Shown here one piece after another: positions 35,987-44,588 of a stretch of 64,000 nucleotides of DNA. The stretch comes from G963668435 sp963668435 (GTDB lineage: Bacteria; Latescibacterota; Latescibacteria; Latescibacterales; Latescibacteraceae): the NCBI GenBank assembly GCA_963668435.2, contig CAXXSC010000006.1:124001-188000 (forward strand), read 5' to 3'. Within the stretch, counting starts at the first letter, position 1, and each line of letters opens with the position of its first letter. Made by a program: the position numbers and the translations under genes. The notes under the pieces are model-generated. The model was not told where the DNA came from and did no database searches. It saw only the letters and a program-made list of their open reading frames with translations.

Positions 35987-36934
35987 TTAAAACCGTGAGG
36001 CCGAACAGGATTCCGTGCGGAGTCTCAGTTCGCCGATACCGGCGCTGATATCCAGCGTAAGCCGTTCGTCAGAGCTGTCGTAATTGGGCGAATAATAATT
36101 CCTGCCGCGCTTGTTGAACGAGCGGGGGCAGTCCATGTTAGAGAAGAACATGAAGCGCGAAACGTGGACCTTGACACCGATCTCCGACGGCACTTTGATA
36201 TCCGTTTCGCCGACATCGAGATCGATACGGGCGTGAAGGTTGTCACAGGAAACACCACTGAAATCGACATCAAGCTCGCCGATACCGCTGTTAATGACCG
36301 CGTCCTCGATACGGCCGTTACCGAGCTTGACCAGGTTGGTCTCGCCGATAGAGATATTGACATCGAAATCTCTCAGGAGCGCCCTGTTGGGGCTGTCGAA
36401 TTCCACGGTTGTCTCGCCTGCGAGGCAGCGAAGCCGAAAATCAGTAACAGCCAGACCGCCAAGCTGAAACTCCACCTCACCTGCCTTGATTTCGGCATCG
36501 ATCTCGGTTTCAGGATCGAACGGCAGCTCGATCACGATCTCCATTTTCCTGCATTTTTTGTGGGAACAGCAGGTACCATCGGAGCAGTCGTGATCCCCAC
36601 AGCTGTCACAGTCTCCGCAATCGCCGCAATCCTCGTGGTGGAAAAGATTATCGCAGTCTATGACCACCTCAAGACGGTTGTCGCGGGAATCGTAATCGAG
36701 ACAGGGAACGAAATAGAAATCATCATACTCGAGGCTCACTTTGCATTCATCGCCGTGTGTGCCGGGCTTGACTTTCACCTCGGCGGCATCGATGTCTATG
36801 TCGAGGAAAAACGTGCTGCGGCTGTCGATATTCCAGCTCATGTCGCGTTCCATGACCTCGCATAATGCGGGGACAGCGGTCAGTGCCTGCAAGGGGGTGA
36901 TGATGATAAAAAATGCAATAGCGATATGTTTCAT
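35987..36934 (-). CDS. Exported LiaF/DUF4097-like beta-helix protein with Cys/His-rich insertion
   Basis: About 315 residues. A signal peptide (HIAIAFFIIITPLQALTAVP) precedes repeated beta strands of the toastrack type: FFLDIDIDAAEVKVKPG, AGEVEFQLGGLAVTDFRLRC, GETTVEFDSPNRALL, ISIGETNLVKL and GIGELDVDFSG, ending IGELRLRTE. Between strands, about residues 100-130, an insertion holds eight Cys and several His and Asp (HHEDCGDCGDCDSCGDHDC then CCSHKKC), a likely metal-binding loop that I have not seen in this family. The start at 36934 has AAAGGAG 8 bases upstream. It probably acts at the outer face of the membrane. Confidence 0.72.
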   Translation of the reverse strand: MKHIAIAFFIIITPLQALTAVPALCEVMERDMSWNIDSRSTFFLDIDIDAAEVKVKPGTHGDECKVSLEYDDFYFVPCLDYDSRDNRLEVVIDCDNLFHHEDCGDCGDCDSCGDHDCSDGTCCSHKKCRKMEIVIELPFDPETEIDAEIKAGEVEFQLGGLAVTDFRLRCLAGETTVEFDSPNRALLRDFDVNISIGETNLVKLGNGRIEDAVINSGIGELDVDFSGVSCDNLHARIDLDVGETDIKVPSEIGVKVHVSRFMFFSNMDCPRSFNKRGRNYYSPNYDSSDERLTLDISAGIGELRLRTESCSASRF

Positions 36935-37126
36935 ATACTCACTCCTTTTGTTGTTTTGTCTCGCCTTTACCGGTGAGACGTACAACAGGGAGTGAAAATT
37001 TCATTATTTTTCTGGCGGCTGGAGAAATACCTTAGAACACGGAATGACACGGGGCGGATTTTCGGGGATAAAGGAAAATAAACAACGCAAAGGCGCGGAG
37101 AAGTAAAGGAAGAGTATCGCTTAACC

Positions 37127-37214
37127 ATCCGGCATCGCATGATGCCGGATAGAAAAAAAGGGTCCGCTGACCCTTCCCCGAAAGAGGTGCGGAGAAAACC
37201 GGGGACGCCGGTTG
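37127..37214 (+). repeat. Hairpin-mosaic repeat, copy f
   Basis: It has CCGGCATC/GATGCCGG at 37132-37150, H1 GGGTC/GACCC at 37160-37173, the box CCCCGAAAGAGG and H2 AACCGG/CCGGTT at 37198-37214. The order matches the other copies. It lies in the 319-base gap between the toastrack gene and the barrel gene. Confidence 0.65.
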
Positions 37215-37253
37215 TCTCCACATTCTTCTATCTTCATTCTTTTCCGTATTATC

Positions 37254-38543
37254 TCAGAATATCTCGTAATTGACCATCAGGTGGAATTCCCTGTTCCAGC
37301 CTTTTTTCTGCGAGCTGATCTCGAAATCATTGTGGTAGTCGCGGCGGTTGAATTTCATGACCGCCGAAAGGTTGACCTTGTTGTAGATCTCGTAGGAATA
37401 CTGGAACGCCAACTCGTTGAAATAGCGCGAGAAATCGAACTCTTTTGTCACACGTTTGCTTGTGCCGTCGGCAGCCTCCTCCACGACACTGACATCGTAG
37501 GCGCGCCTGTCGGCGTTAAGCTGATATGAGACCGAAAGCTCGGTCTTGACCATGCTGTAGGAGATCGCGGCGAGTGATTTCAGGTTGATGCCGCTGCCAC
37601 CGTCCGCCCAACCCTTGACAAGGTCCATGGTCTCGGTGAATCCGAGACGGTCGCTGAACACATGGCCGTAATGCATACGCCCGCCGAAAAGCTTGAGATT
37701 GTCCTGACGGGAGTTTTCTTTCGAGATTTCGTGGCCCACACCAGCGCGCCATTCAATGCCGGACTCCAGACGGTCCGCGCTCTGGTCGAGAATACGGGTT
37801 AGCTCGACAACCGTGGCGACATCGAAATTATCCACAGCCAGAAGGCCCGCTTCCCGCAGGAACGCGTTGAGCTCGATCACCCGTTTCGAGGATTCCATTT
37901 TCCGGCGGAGTTGTTCCTTGACCTTGGCATAGATTTCCGGGGGAAGTTTCTGTTCGATAAGACCGAGGCGCATGAGAACATCCTGGATTTTCTCCACACG
38001 GACATCGTTGGCGATATCGACAACACGGCCGCCACCGCCGCCGGTCAGCACGAACGAGTAGATGCCGCTGCCCTCAAAAATATCCTCGTCCTCGGTCGCC
38101 GGTCCCGGATGAACGCCGTAATGGTTGGCCTCAAAGACTGCGAAGAGGAAGTACGGGGTGTCGCCGAGGTATTTTTTGCCGCCGAGCTTGGCATCGAAAC
38201 TGGTGACCTGGGTGCGGTTGCCCTTGTTGTTGTAGCGCGCGACCTCGAAATTCACTTTCTGCCAGTTGCCGGAAAACTTCTTCTCGATGTTGCGGTTGAA
38301 ACGCAATTTGTTGTTCCAGTTGGAGATGCCCTTGCTGTCGGTCACATTCTTGAGATAATCGTAATTGCCGTAATAATCGAACTCGAACGTCTTCGATTCC
38401 TGTATCTGACGGTCGATATAGTGAATATCTATCTGTGCCGAGGCTGTGCCTGAAAAAGCGGTAAAAAGCATGAGCAGCACCGCCATTGAAACGAGTGTTT
38501 TCACCACCCGGTTCCCACGAAAAATCACCAAATCATTGCCCAT
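37254..38543 (-). CDS. Hypothetical outer-membrane beta-barrel protein
   Basis: 429 residues, not recognised. A signal peptide (TLVSMAVLLMLFTAFSGTASA) is followed by alternating strands (KTFEFDYYGNYDYLKN, NFEVARYNNKG) and a central helical part around residues 150-215 (VRVEKIQDVLMRLGLIEQK). The C-terminal half looks like a barrel (ELSVSYQLNADRRAYDVS, AFQYSYEIYNKVNLSAVMKF) and ends VNYEIF, with the terminal aromatic residue typical of BAM substrates. It lies 53 bases behind the beta-lactamase-like gene and is probably in its operon. Confidence 0.7.
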   Translation of the reverse strand: MGNDLVIFRGNRVVKTLVSMAVLLMLFTAFSGTASAQIDIHYIDRQIQESKTFEFDYYGNYDYLKNVTDSKGISNWNNKLRFNRNIEKKFSGNWQKVNFEVARYNNKGNRTQVTSFDAKLGGKKYLGDTPYFLFAVFEANHYGVHPGPATEDEDIFEGSGIYSFVLTGGGGGRVVDIANDVRVEKIQDVLMRLGLIEQKLPPEIYAKVKEQLRRKMESSKRVIELNAFLREAGLLAVDNFDVATVVELTRILDQSADRLESGIEWRAGVGHEISKENSRQDNLKLFGGRMHYGHVFSDRLGFTETMDLVKGWADGGSGINLKSLAAISYSMVKTELSVSYQLNADRRAYDVSVVEEAADGTSKRVTKEFDFSRYFNELAFQYSYEIYNKVNLSAVMKFNRRDYHNDFEISSQKKGWNREFHLMVNYEIF

Positions 38544-38596
38544 CGTACTCTTTTCGTTTCCTTTGTCTGTTATGGTTCAATACTCTATTTCTATTC

Positions 38597-39574
38597 TCAG
38601 CGATTCTGGTCCCACATTCCCACACTTACCGCGGGCTCCCAGTCATAGTCAGGCTCGAAATGACGCCAGATTGTCCGTGAAACATCACGCAGAAGCTGAT
38701 AGCCCTCGTTCGTATCCTCCCATCCGGTGTCCTCCTGATTTTTCGAAATGCAGCAGAACACATAGTCGCCGTGCGGGGCATTGACCAGAACGACCTCGGA
38801 ACGCGAACGGCTGAGCGCACCCTGTTTCGAGGCGGCCTGAACCTGCGGCGGTATCTGCGAGAGCGCCTCGCCGCTCCAGTAAATACGGGTGAGGATACGG
38901 TACATCTCCTCGCTCGCGCCCCTGCTCACCGCCCGCCCTGTGCGGATCAGTTCGAGAATGCGGCACATTTCATAGGGCGTGGTCTGGCCCCATCCGTAGT
39001 TTTTCTGCGCCTCCTCACGTCCGGGAGTGCGTGAGTTCATGCGGAGTTTTTCGAGGCTGAGTGATTCGAGCACCGGATTGATCTCAGTCCCGTAACCTGC
39101 TATCTGCTGAAGCCAGAACGAGGCCTGGTTGTCACTGATTGTAATCATGAGCATGATCAGTTTCGAAAGCTTGATTTTCTGCCCGGTCCTGAAACAGGAG
39201 AGGATATCCTCGCCCTCATAGGGATATTTAGGCTCGCCGGTCCACTCGAGATTGTCGTGATAGCCGATCTCGCCCTTCAGAATCATGTCGAACAGACGGG
39301 CCATGATCGCGATCTTGATCATACTCGCAGTCGGGAACAGCTCGTCCGCGCGAATCCGCACAGAACGGCCGTCACCGAGATGACGGGCATAAATACCGAC
39401 CTCCCCGCGAAAATTTTCGGCAAGTGACATAAGCTTTTTCTGGAGCTTCTTATCAGGCTTTTCCTTTTCCGTATAAGCGGTTTTCGCCTGCGACAGCTCC
39501 GGCATAACCAGCGCCGTGCCGCCAGCAAGACCGGCTTTCGCGAAAAACTCACGCCTGTTATTACTGTTTTTCAT
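38597..39574 (-). CDS. Exported class A beta-lactamase-like serine hydrolase
   Basis: About 325 residues. A Tat-type leader (NNRREFFAKAGLAGG) leads to the penicillin-recognising fold: LFPTASMIKIAIM (Ser-x-x-Lys), ISDNQASFW (SDN), and SKQGALS at the KTG position. In the omega loop (RTPGREEAQKNYGWGQTTP) no Glu falls where Glu166 should be when aligned by eye from the TTP end, so it may be a DD-peptidase or esterase-like member (Beta-lactamase2) rather than a true lactamase. The start at 39574 has GAGAG close upstream. It follows SBP2 by 34 bases and precedes the barrel gene. Confidence 0.75.
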   Translation of the reverse strand: MKNSNNRREFFAKAGLAGGTALVMPELSQAKTAYTEKEKPDKKLQKKLMSLAENFRGEVGIYARHLGDGRSVRIRADELFPTASMIKIAIMARLFDMILKGEIGYHDNLEWTGEPKYPYEGEDILSCFRTGQKIKLSKLIMLMITISDNQASFWLQQIAGYGTEINPVLESLSLEKLRMNSRTPGREEAQKNYGWGQTTPYEMCRILELIRTGRAVSRGASEEMYRILTRIYWSGEALSQIPPQVQAASKQGALSRSRSEVVLVNAPHGDYVFCCISKNQEDTGWEDTNEGYQLLRDVSRTIWRHFEPDYDWEPAVSVGMWDQNR

Positions 39575-39608
39575 CCGCTCTCTCACTTAACTGTGTTTCT
39601 GCAGCGTT

Positions 39609-40844
39609 CTATTGTCCGATCTCATAGGTCATACTTTTCTCCCAGGCATAGTTTCCACTATGATCGATCACCGTCAGAAAATTGAATGAGCCGTTGGCAC
39701 GGTCGCCGTTTTCGTTCAGCTTCGCTTTTCCGAACAAGCCCTCATGGGTTTCGGCAAACTCGATGAATTTTGCTTTGAAGTCATCCTTGCCATTCGTGCC
39801 GGCGGCGACAGCCGTTTGCGCCGCAATCCATGCTGCATCGTACATGAGCGTGGCGGGCGTGTACGGATCAATCCCGGTTTTTTCCATTATTTTCTGCTTA
39901 ACATCTGTCATTTCCTCGCTTTCGGGCTCACCGAAAATCGAGGCCTTGAGCCCAACCGAGGCCGCGAAAGCCGCCGCCTCGCTGCCCGCCAGAAGGTCGC
40001 TGTTCTTTGCGATACCGTCGGCACTGAACCAGTTCACTTTTGCGAGATTCGGGTAACGGGACGCTTCCTTGAAATACTCGATGCCTTCCTCGAAACAGGC
40101 GATGAAGACAGCTATCTCCGATGCATCACTGCGCTCGAGCTCGTCAGCGACAAGGCTGTCAAGTTCCGCTATAACCATTTCCATTTCAAACAGGGGATCC
40201 ACGGATGCATAGCCGATTGTCGTCTCGTGCGTTCCGCCGCCTTCGGTGAATGCAGCGGCAAGCTCCTCGGAGAGATTCATTCCCCAGATATCCTGACGGG
40301 CGACCACGAACAGCTTGCGTTTACCCTCGTCCGCAAGCGCCCGCGCCAGAATCGAGCTCTGTACGCTGTCGTCCGGCAGAAGGCGAAAAACATCGTCGTC
40401 GACCGAGAGCTCGGTGGAGGTGCTTGTCGGGCTGACGAGAACAATATCGTAATCTTCGGCAAAGACATGGAAAAAATCCAGTTCGGCGCTTGTCATCGGC
40501 GTCAGTATGACCGATGTGCCGCTTTCGGCCATTTCGGCTAAATAGTCCAGCATGGCATCGGCATCGCTCTCCGTATCGTGCGCCACAAAGGATAGTTCAG
40601 CATCGACATCGTTTTCCGCAAACCACGCTTTGATATCCTCTTCCGCGACTTCAAGCGCGGCGAGCATACTTTGCCCATGCACAGGTCCGTCCTCTCTGAA
40701 ATCGAACAATGCGCCGATACGCAGCGCCGACGACTCATCCGCGGGAGACGTGGGAGAATCGTTATCGTCATCCGAGCAGGAAAGCACGGACAGGGTGCAT
40801 ACGAAAAGGAAAAGAATGAATAAACGCTTTGCTATTACAAACAT
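39609..40844 (-). CDS. Periplasmic binding-protein lipoprotein (Peripla_BP_6-like), orphan SBP2
   Basis: 411 residues, paralogous to the protein at 28903-30144. The leader ends CTLSVLSCSDDD. Shared landmarks are GALFDFREDGPVHGQSMLAA, EVAEEDIKAWF, VILTPMTSAELDF, VLVSPTSTSTEL and KVNWFSADGIAKNSDLLAG. It probably binds an amino acid or a similar small ligand. No ABC permease lies nearby. The start at 40844 has GGAGAG close upstream. It is followed by the serine hydrolase (34-base gap) and preceded, 372 bases away, by the C-type small proteins, so both orphan binding proteins follow small secreted proteins. Confidence 0.83.
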   Translation of the reverse strand: MFVIAKRLFILFLFVCTLSVLSCSDDDNDSPTSPADESSALRIGALFDFREDGPVHGQSMLAALEVAEEDIKAWFAENDVDAELSFVAHDTESDADAMLDYLAEMAESGTSVILTPMTSAELDFFHVFAEDYDIVLVSPTSTSTELSVDDDVFRLLPDDSVQSSILARALADEGKRKLFVVARQDIWGMNLSEELAAAFTEGGGTHETTIGYASVDPLFEMEMVIAELDSLVADELERSDASEIAVFIACFEEGIEYFKEASRYPNLAKVNWFSADGIAKNSDLLAGSEAAAFAASVGLKASIFGEPESEEMTDVKQKIMEKTGIDPYTPATLMYDAAWIAAQTAVAAGTNGKDDFKAKFIEFAETHEGLFGKAKLNENGDRANGSFNFLTVIDHSGNYAWEKSMTYEIGQ

Positions 40845-41216
40845 TATCTCTCCATATCTGCGGTCAGTTTCAGAAGATAACCGTCATCTTTTTAACGCCA
40901 TTTTTGCCGCGGCATATCCGAACGCGCAGCACCGTAACTCGCCCCTAAGACTCGGAACATGATATTGATAAACCATATGTTTACGGCGCGCTCCCCCTCT
41001 CTTCCAAAGAGAGAGGATCGAGGGGTGAGTTACAACAAAAGCCGCTTATGTGCACATGCCTGTTTGTTGTGCCGACTCACCATGCCATCGGCCTTAATCG
41101 CGCTCACCTCCGCCATGCGCCGAAACGCCACATCTGGCGGCGGGACATTGTGTGCCGGTCTTCCCGGGAACTTGCCGCTTGCAGCTGACAAGCGATGCCG
41201 TTGTGCATTCACTCGA
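40845..41216. repeat. Intergenic region, third copy of tandem-repeat flank
   Basis: There is no gene. CATGATATTGATAAACCATA starts at 40958 and recurs at 41851 and 42817 (35 bases shared). After it lies a CTCTCTTCCAAAGAGAGAG hairpin. The stretch at 41165-41216 matches 42127-42182. Confidence 0.55.
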
Positions 41217-41705
41217 TCAATCAGTTATTCCGGGAAGCGACCCTTTTGTTATTTTGCCAAACGTGCCACCTATGAAATACGGATTCTTAGCATCACCAGC
41301 GATATATAAATTATGGCCGGAAAATTGCTTTTTTCCTTGATATTTCAGAGCATATGTACTTAACCTGTTATTGGAATGCCATTCAGTAAGCACAATTTCA
41401 TTTTTAGCCTTAAGATACACGAGTGATACATTGAAATTACCATCACTTTTACTTTTCCAAAAACCGGAATAATAATGTGTATCATCCCACGATCTCTCGA
41501 GTGTTAAGTAATAATCTATACCATTAATTTTAATACAAAGTTCGAAATCATTGTTATTGTACTCGTAACCGGCACTTTTTGCAGCGGCGTCCTCTCCCGG
41601 CTCCAGAATGCCCGTATCGGAATTGTCCTCCGCACTACAGCCCGCAAGCATCACCGGCATCGCAGCACCGGCCATCAGTTTTTTCAGAAAATTGCTTCTG
41701 TCCAT
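41217..41705 (-). CDS. Small secreted lipoprotein, C-type paralog (C1)
   Basis: About 162 residues, not recognised. The start at 41705 (AAGGAG 6 bases upstream) reads MDRSNFLKKLMAGAAMPVML then AGCSAEDN, a lipobox leader shared almost exactly with C2. The middle (NNDFELCIKINGIDYYLTLE, YYSGFWKSKSDGNFNVSLVY, AKNEIVLTEW) has diverged from C2, but the ending GKITKGSLPGITD is again nearly identical. The pattern suggests duplication with change concentrated in the mature domain. It may bind a ligand at the cell surface; no catalytic motif is seen. Confidence 0.6.
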   Translation of the reverse strand: MDRSNFLKKLMAGAAMPVMLAGCSAEDNSDTGILEPGEDAAAKSAGYEYNNNDFELCIKINGIDYYLTLERSWDDTHYYSGFWKSKSDGNFNVSLVYLKAKNEIVLTEWHSNNRLSTYALKYQGKKQFSGHNLYIAGDAKNPYFIGGTFGKITKGSLPGITD

Positions 41706-42182
41706 AAACAACTCCTTTTCCTAGCTTTTATGTCGTACTATTTGCCGTCGAATCTCGCATGATACGGTCATGGGTGGTTTCAGAAGAGCAGATGATGACG
41801 CTGATACATGAATGATACCGCCATCACCGCCGGAACTCACCCCGCGCGGACATGATATTGATAAACCATATGTTTACGGCGCGCCTCCCCTCTCTTCTTT
41901 TCTAAAAGCGTCCACCGACGCAGAGAGGGGGATACAGGGATTGAGTTTTTGTTTAGCCTTAAATTAGTTTCCGTTTTTCCGGACAGTATTGAACATAATG
42001 TATTAACACTTCGTTATCAATGGTCGTCGGCATATTTTCCGTAACAATCCCCCATTCACACAGCATATTTCGGGGAAGATCAGGACGTGTCTGTTTTCCC
42101 CGATGACGATTATTACATGCCGATTTTCGCCGGAAACAGGCCGCTTGCAGCTGACACGCGATGCCGTTGTTCATTCACTCGA
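41706..42182. repeat. Intergenic half of the tandem duplication
   Basis: There is no supported gene. 41706-41885 matches 42672-42851 closely (the region upstream of C1 and C2), including CATGATATTGATAAACCATA at 41851. A segment near 42025-42110 resembles 43030-43110, which suggests a third, partly lost unit. Unit spacing is 966 and 893 bases between the three shared 35-base blocks. Confidence 0.6.
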
Positions 42183-42671
42183 TCAATCAGTTAATCCGGG
42201 AAGCGCTCCTTTTGTTATTTTGCCATACTCCACTAAATAATCATCATTCTCTAAATGAGTGAAGTCGGCGACAACCCCATGGCCGCATAATTGCTTTTTC
42301 CCATAATGTTTCAAAGCAAATGTAGTTACAATTTCTCTACCTAGGCAGTCAGTAAGCACAATACCTTTTGAAACCTTATCATACACGAGCGTTGCGCCGT
42401 AACAGCGATTATCTACTTCATAATAACCGACATATAAACAACGATCATTAAAATATTTCCTCTCCGTGAAGTAGTAAATCATATGACCAAATTCAATCCA
42501 AAGCTCGCAATCTTCTTTATCGAACATGTAGTAACCGGCACTTTTTGCAGCGGCGTCCTCTCCCGGCTCCAGAATGCCCGTATCGGCATTGTCCTCCGCA
42601 CTACAGCCCGCAAGCATCACCGGCATCGCAGCACCGGCCATCAGTTTTTTCAGAAAATTGCTTCTGTCCAT
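42183..42671 (-). CDS. Small secreted lipoprotein, C-type paralog (C2)
   Basis: About 162 residues, not recognised. The leader MDRSNFLKKLMAGAAMPVML-AGCSAEDN differs from C1 by one residue in about 46, while the central domain (KEDCELWIEFGHMIYYFTER, CLYVGYYEVDNRCYGATLVY, SKGIVLTDCLGREIV) matches poorly, and the end (GKITKGALPGLTD) matches again. The start at 42671 has AAGGAG upstream. It is transcribed ahead of C1, SBP2 and the serine hydrolase in the same direction. It has more Cys in the middle than C1. Confidence 0.6.
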   Translation of the reverse strand: MDRSNFLKKLMAGAAMPVMLAGCSAEDNADTGILEPGEDAAAKSAGYYMFDKEDCELWIEFGHMIYYFTERKYFNDRCLYVGYYEVDNRCYGATLVYDKVSKGIVLTDCLGREIVTTFALKHYGKKQLCGHGVVADFTHLENDDYLVEYGKITKGALPGLTD

Positions 42672-43144
42672 AAACAACTCCTTTTCCTAACTTTTATGTC
42701 GTACTATTTGCCGTCGAATCTCTCATAACATGGTCATGGACGTTTTCGGAAGAACAGATAATGAATCTGATACATGAATGATACCGCCATCACCGCCGGA
42801 ACTCACCCCGCGCGGACATGATATTGATAAACCATATGTTTACGGCGCGCTTCCCCTCTTTTCTTTTCCAAAAACGTCCACCGACGCAGAGAGGGGGATA
42901 CAGGGGATGAGTTTTTGTTAAGCCTCACATTTGTATTAGTTTCACTTTTACCGGACAGTATTGAACAACCCCGGATTGAAATCCGAGGAATTCTTTTGAT
43001 AAAATAATTCTTTTTCACTGCATTATCAATGATCTCCGGCATATTTCACGTAACAATCGCCCATTTACACGGCATATTTCGGGAAAAACAGGGCGTACCT
43101 GTTTTCCCCGATGACCGTTGTCAGATCATTTTATCAGTACACTC
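42672..43144. repeat. Intergenic region with tandem-duplication flank
   Basis: There is no gene. 42672-42851 duplicates 41706-41885. A CCCCGGATT/AATCCGAGG-type element (TCCGAGGAATTCTTTTGATA) at 42964-43000 belongs to the family seen at 1058-1085. 43030-43110 resembles 42025-42110. Confidence 0.55.
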
Positions 43145-44260
43145 CTACTTCACGTCCACTTTCGAAACCTGGTTTATCGACATCTGCTGCTTACCGTATT
43201 TCTTCGTCTTGACCGTAATTGTCGCCGTGTAACCGTCAGCCGTGGGCGTGATTTCCGGGCCCTTCACCACAGTTTTGTGGGTATGGATGGGATAATCGAG
43301 CTCTTCCATGCTTTTAGCATAACGGCCGTGGTCACGGTAGTAATCGCGCTGGGCATAGTAGACAGCGTGAAGCACCATGCGGGCCGGTTCGGTAGGCTCG
43401 GGGACAAATTCGACCGTGCCGGGCCTGCCCTCGGAGAACATGACATAGCCCCATTTTTCCGGGCAGTGCATGCTGATCACGCCCGGCGGCGACCATATCC
43501 AGTTCTCGCCGCGATGGTTCGGGTCTTTCTGATAGACACCGTCCACGACATTGACCTTGTATTCCACTCGCGAGAAATCAACGCGCCAGTAGTCGCCATC
43601 TTTCGGCGGGCATGACTTGTTGGCGTATTCACGCAGAACATCCCAGGGAATCGCGAACTCGACCGACCATCCGCGATCGCGCTTCGTCGGGTCGTTAAGT
43701 GTGCCATAGACCTTGACCGCGGTCTTAAGACCGGGAACCGACCACTCGTTGTCACGCTGGGCGCCGTCGCGATAGGGATAGTGGAGCATCAGATCCCAGA
43801 CCGCGTTGAGAGCGTTGATCTCGAGCTCGTAATAGTGATGGTTGTCGCTGTCCGGATCGATGAAAATCTCGAAATCGTTGTCCCAGTACATGATAGCGTC
43901 GTGATAGGTCAGCGTCCCCCAGACATCGAGCTCCTCGAGGTCGGCGGCGACATAGAAATACTGGTCGTCATAGGCCATTTTCGCCTGTGTGCGGAACCAC
44001 GGCACTGGCTTGCGCGTGCCTTCGATATCCTCGAAATAGTCCGTCCACGGGATATGTTTCCAGCCGGGCTCGTTGATCTCGCCATCGATCGTGATCGGCG
44101 CGGGCGCGCGGTGGCAGACATAGCCTTTCGGTGCGGCGTCCTTCATGTTCAACCATTCGTTCCAGTAGGGCAGCCAGTGGCTGTACTGAGCGAAGGCGGC
44201 ACTTGCGAATTGCAAAAGCAGTAACAGGGCAATGCCTGTTATTCTTACGCTGTTTTTCAT
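43145..44260 (-). CDS. CBM9-like secreted protein 1
   Basis: About 371 residues. A signal peptide (ITGIALLLLLQFASAAFAQ) precedes the CBM9-like domain: ITIDGEINEPGWKHIPWTDY, QYFYVAADLEELDVWGTLTY, DNDFEIFIDPDSDNHHYYEL, LKTAVKVYGTLNDPTKRDRG and WSVEFAIPWDVLREYA. The C-terminal end has VLHAVYYAQRDYYRDHGRYA, a feature of this group. It probably binds glycan breakdown products at the cell surface. It is the third of three tandem paralogs, with about 80% similarity to the middle copy by eye. The start at 44260 has AAAGGT 6 bases upstream. Confidence 0.85.
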   Translation of the reverse strand: MKNSVRITGIALLLLLQFASAAFAQYSHWLPYWNEWLNMKDAAPKGYVCHRAPAPITIDGEINEPGWKHIPWTDYFEDIEGTRKPVPWFRTQAKMAYDDQYFYVAADLEELDVWGTLTYHDAIMYWDNDFEIFIDPDSDNHHYYELEINALNAVWDLMLHYPYRDGAQRDNEWSVPGLKTAVKVYGTLNDPTKRDRGWSVEFAIPWDVLREYANKSCPPKDGDYWRVDFSRVEYKVNVVDGVYQKDPNHRGENWIWSPPGVISMHCPEKWGYVMFSEGRPGTVEFVPEPTEPARMVLHAVYYAQRDYYRDHGRYAKSMEELDYPIHTHKTVVKGPEITPTADGYTATITVKTKKYGKQQMSINQVSKVDVK

Positions 44261-44588
44261 GTTTGACCTTTCTGAGGAGTATTTTTTTACTTCAACTGCC
44301 AGTAAAAACAATATTTGTTTTATCTGATTTCTAATTATTCCGCTTTGCGAAACCCCGTTTCTTTTCGGCGAAAAAAAAGGGGAAAGAAACGCCTGCACCT
44401 ACACAATGCTTATTTCCTGTTCGAGACATCTGCTCACTGAATCCTGTAATGATGCTTTGCATCATACATAATTTCTGGCGTTCACATTCAGTCTCTCACA
44501 GGACGTTGTGAAAGGCGCCCTGACTGCCTCATGACCGTTCAGCAATTACGGCCACCGGGAAAAAGAACTTGGGGCAGAATTTTATTTC
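44261..44588. other. Intergenic region between CBM9-like genes
   Basis: No gene is seen. A CGTTTC/GAAACG hairpin with a CCCC/GGGG inner part lies at 44355-44389. It is possibly an internal terminator that lowers expression of the last copy, because no T-run follows the stem. Nothing else is clear. Confidence 0.4.
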
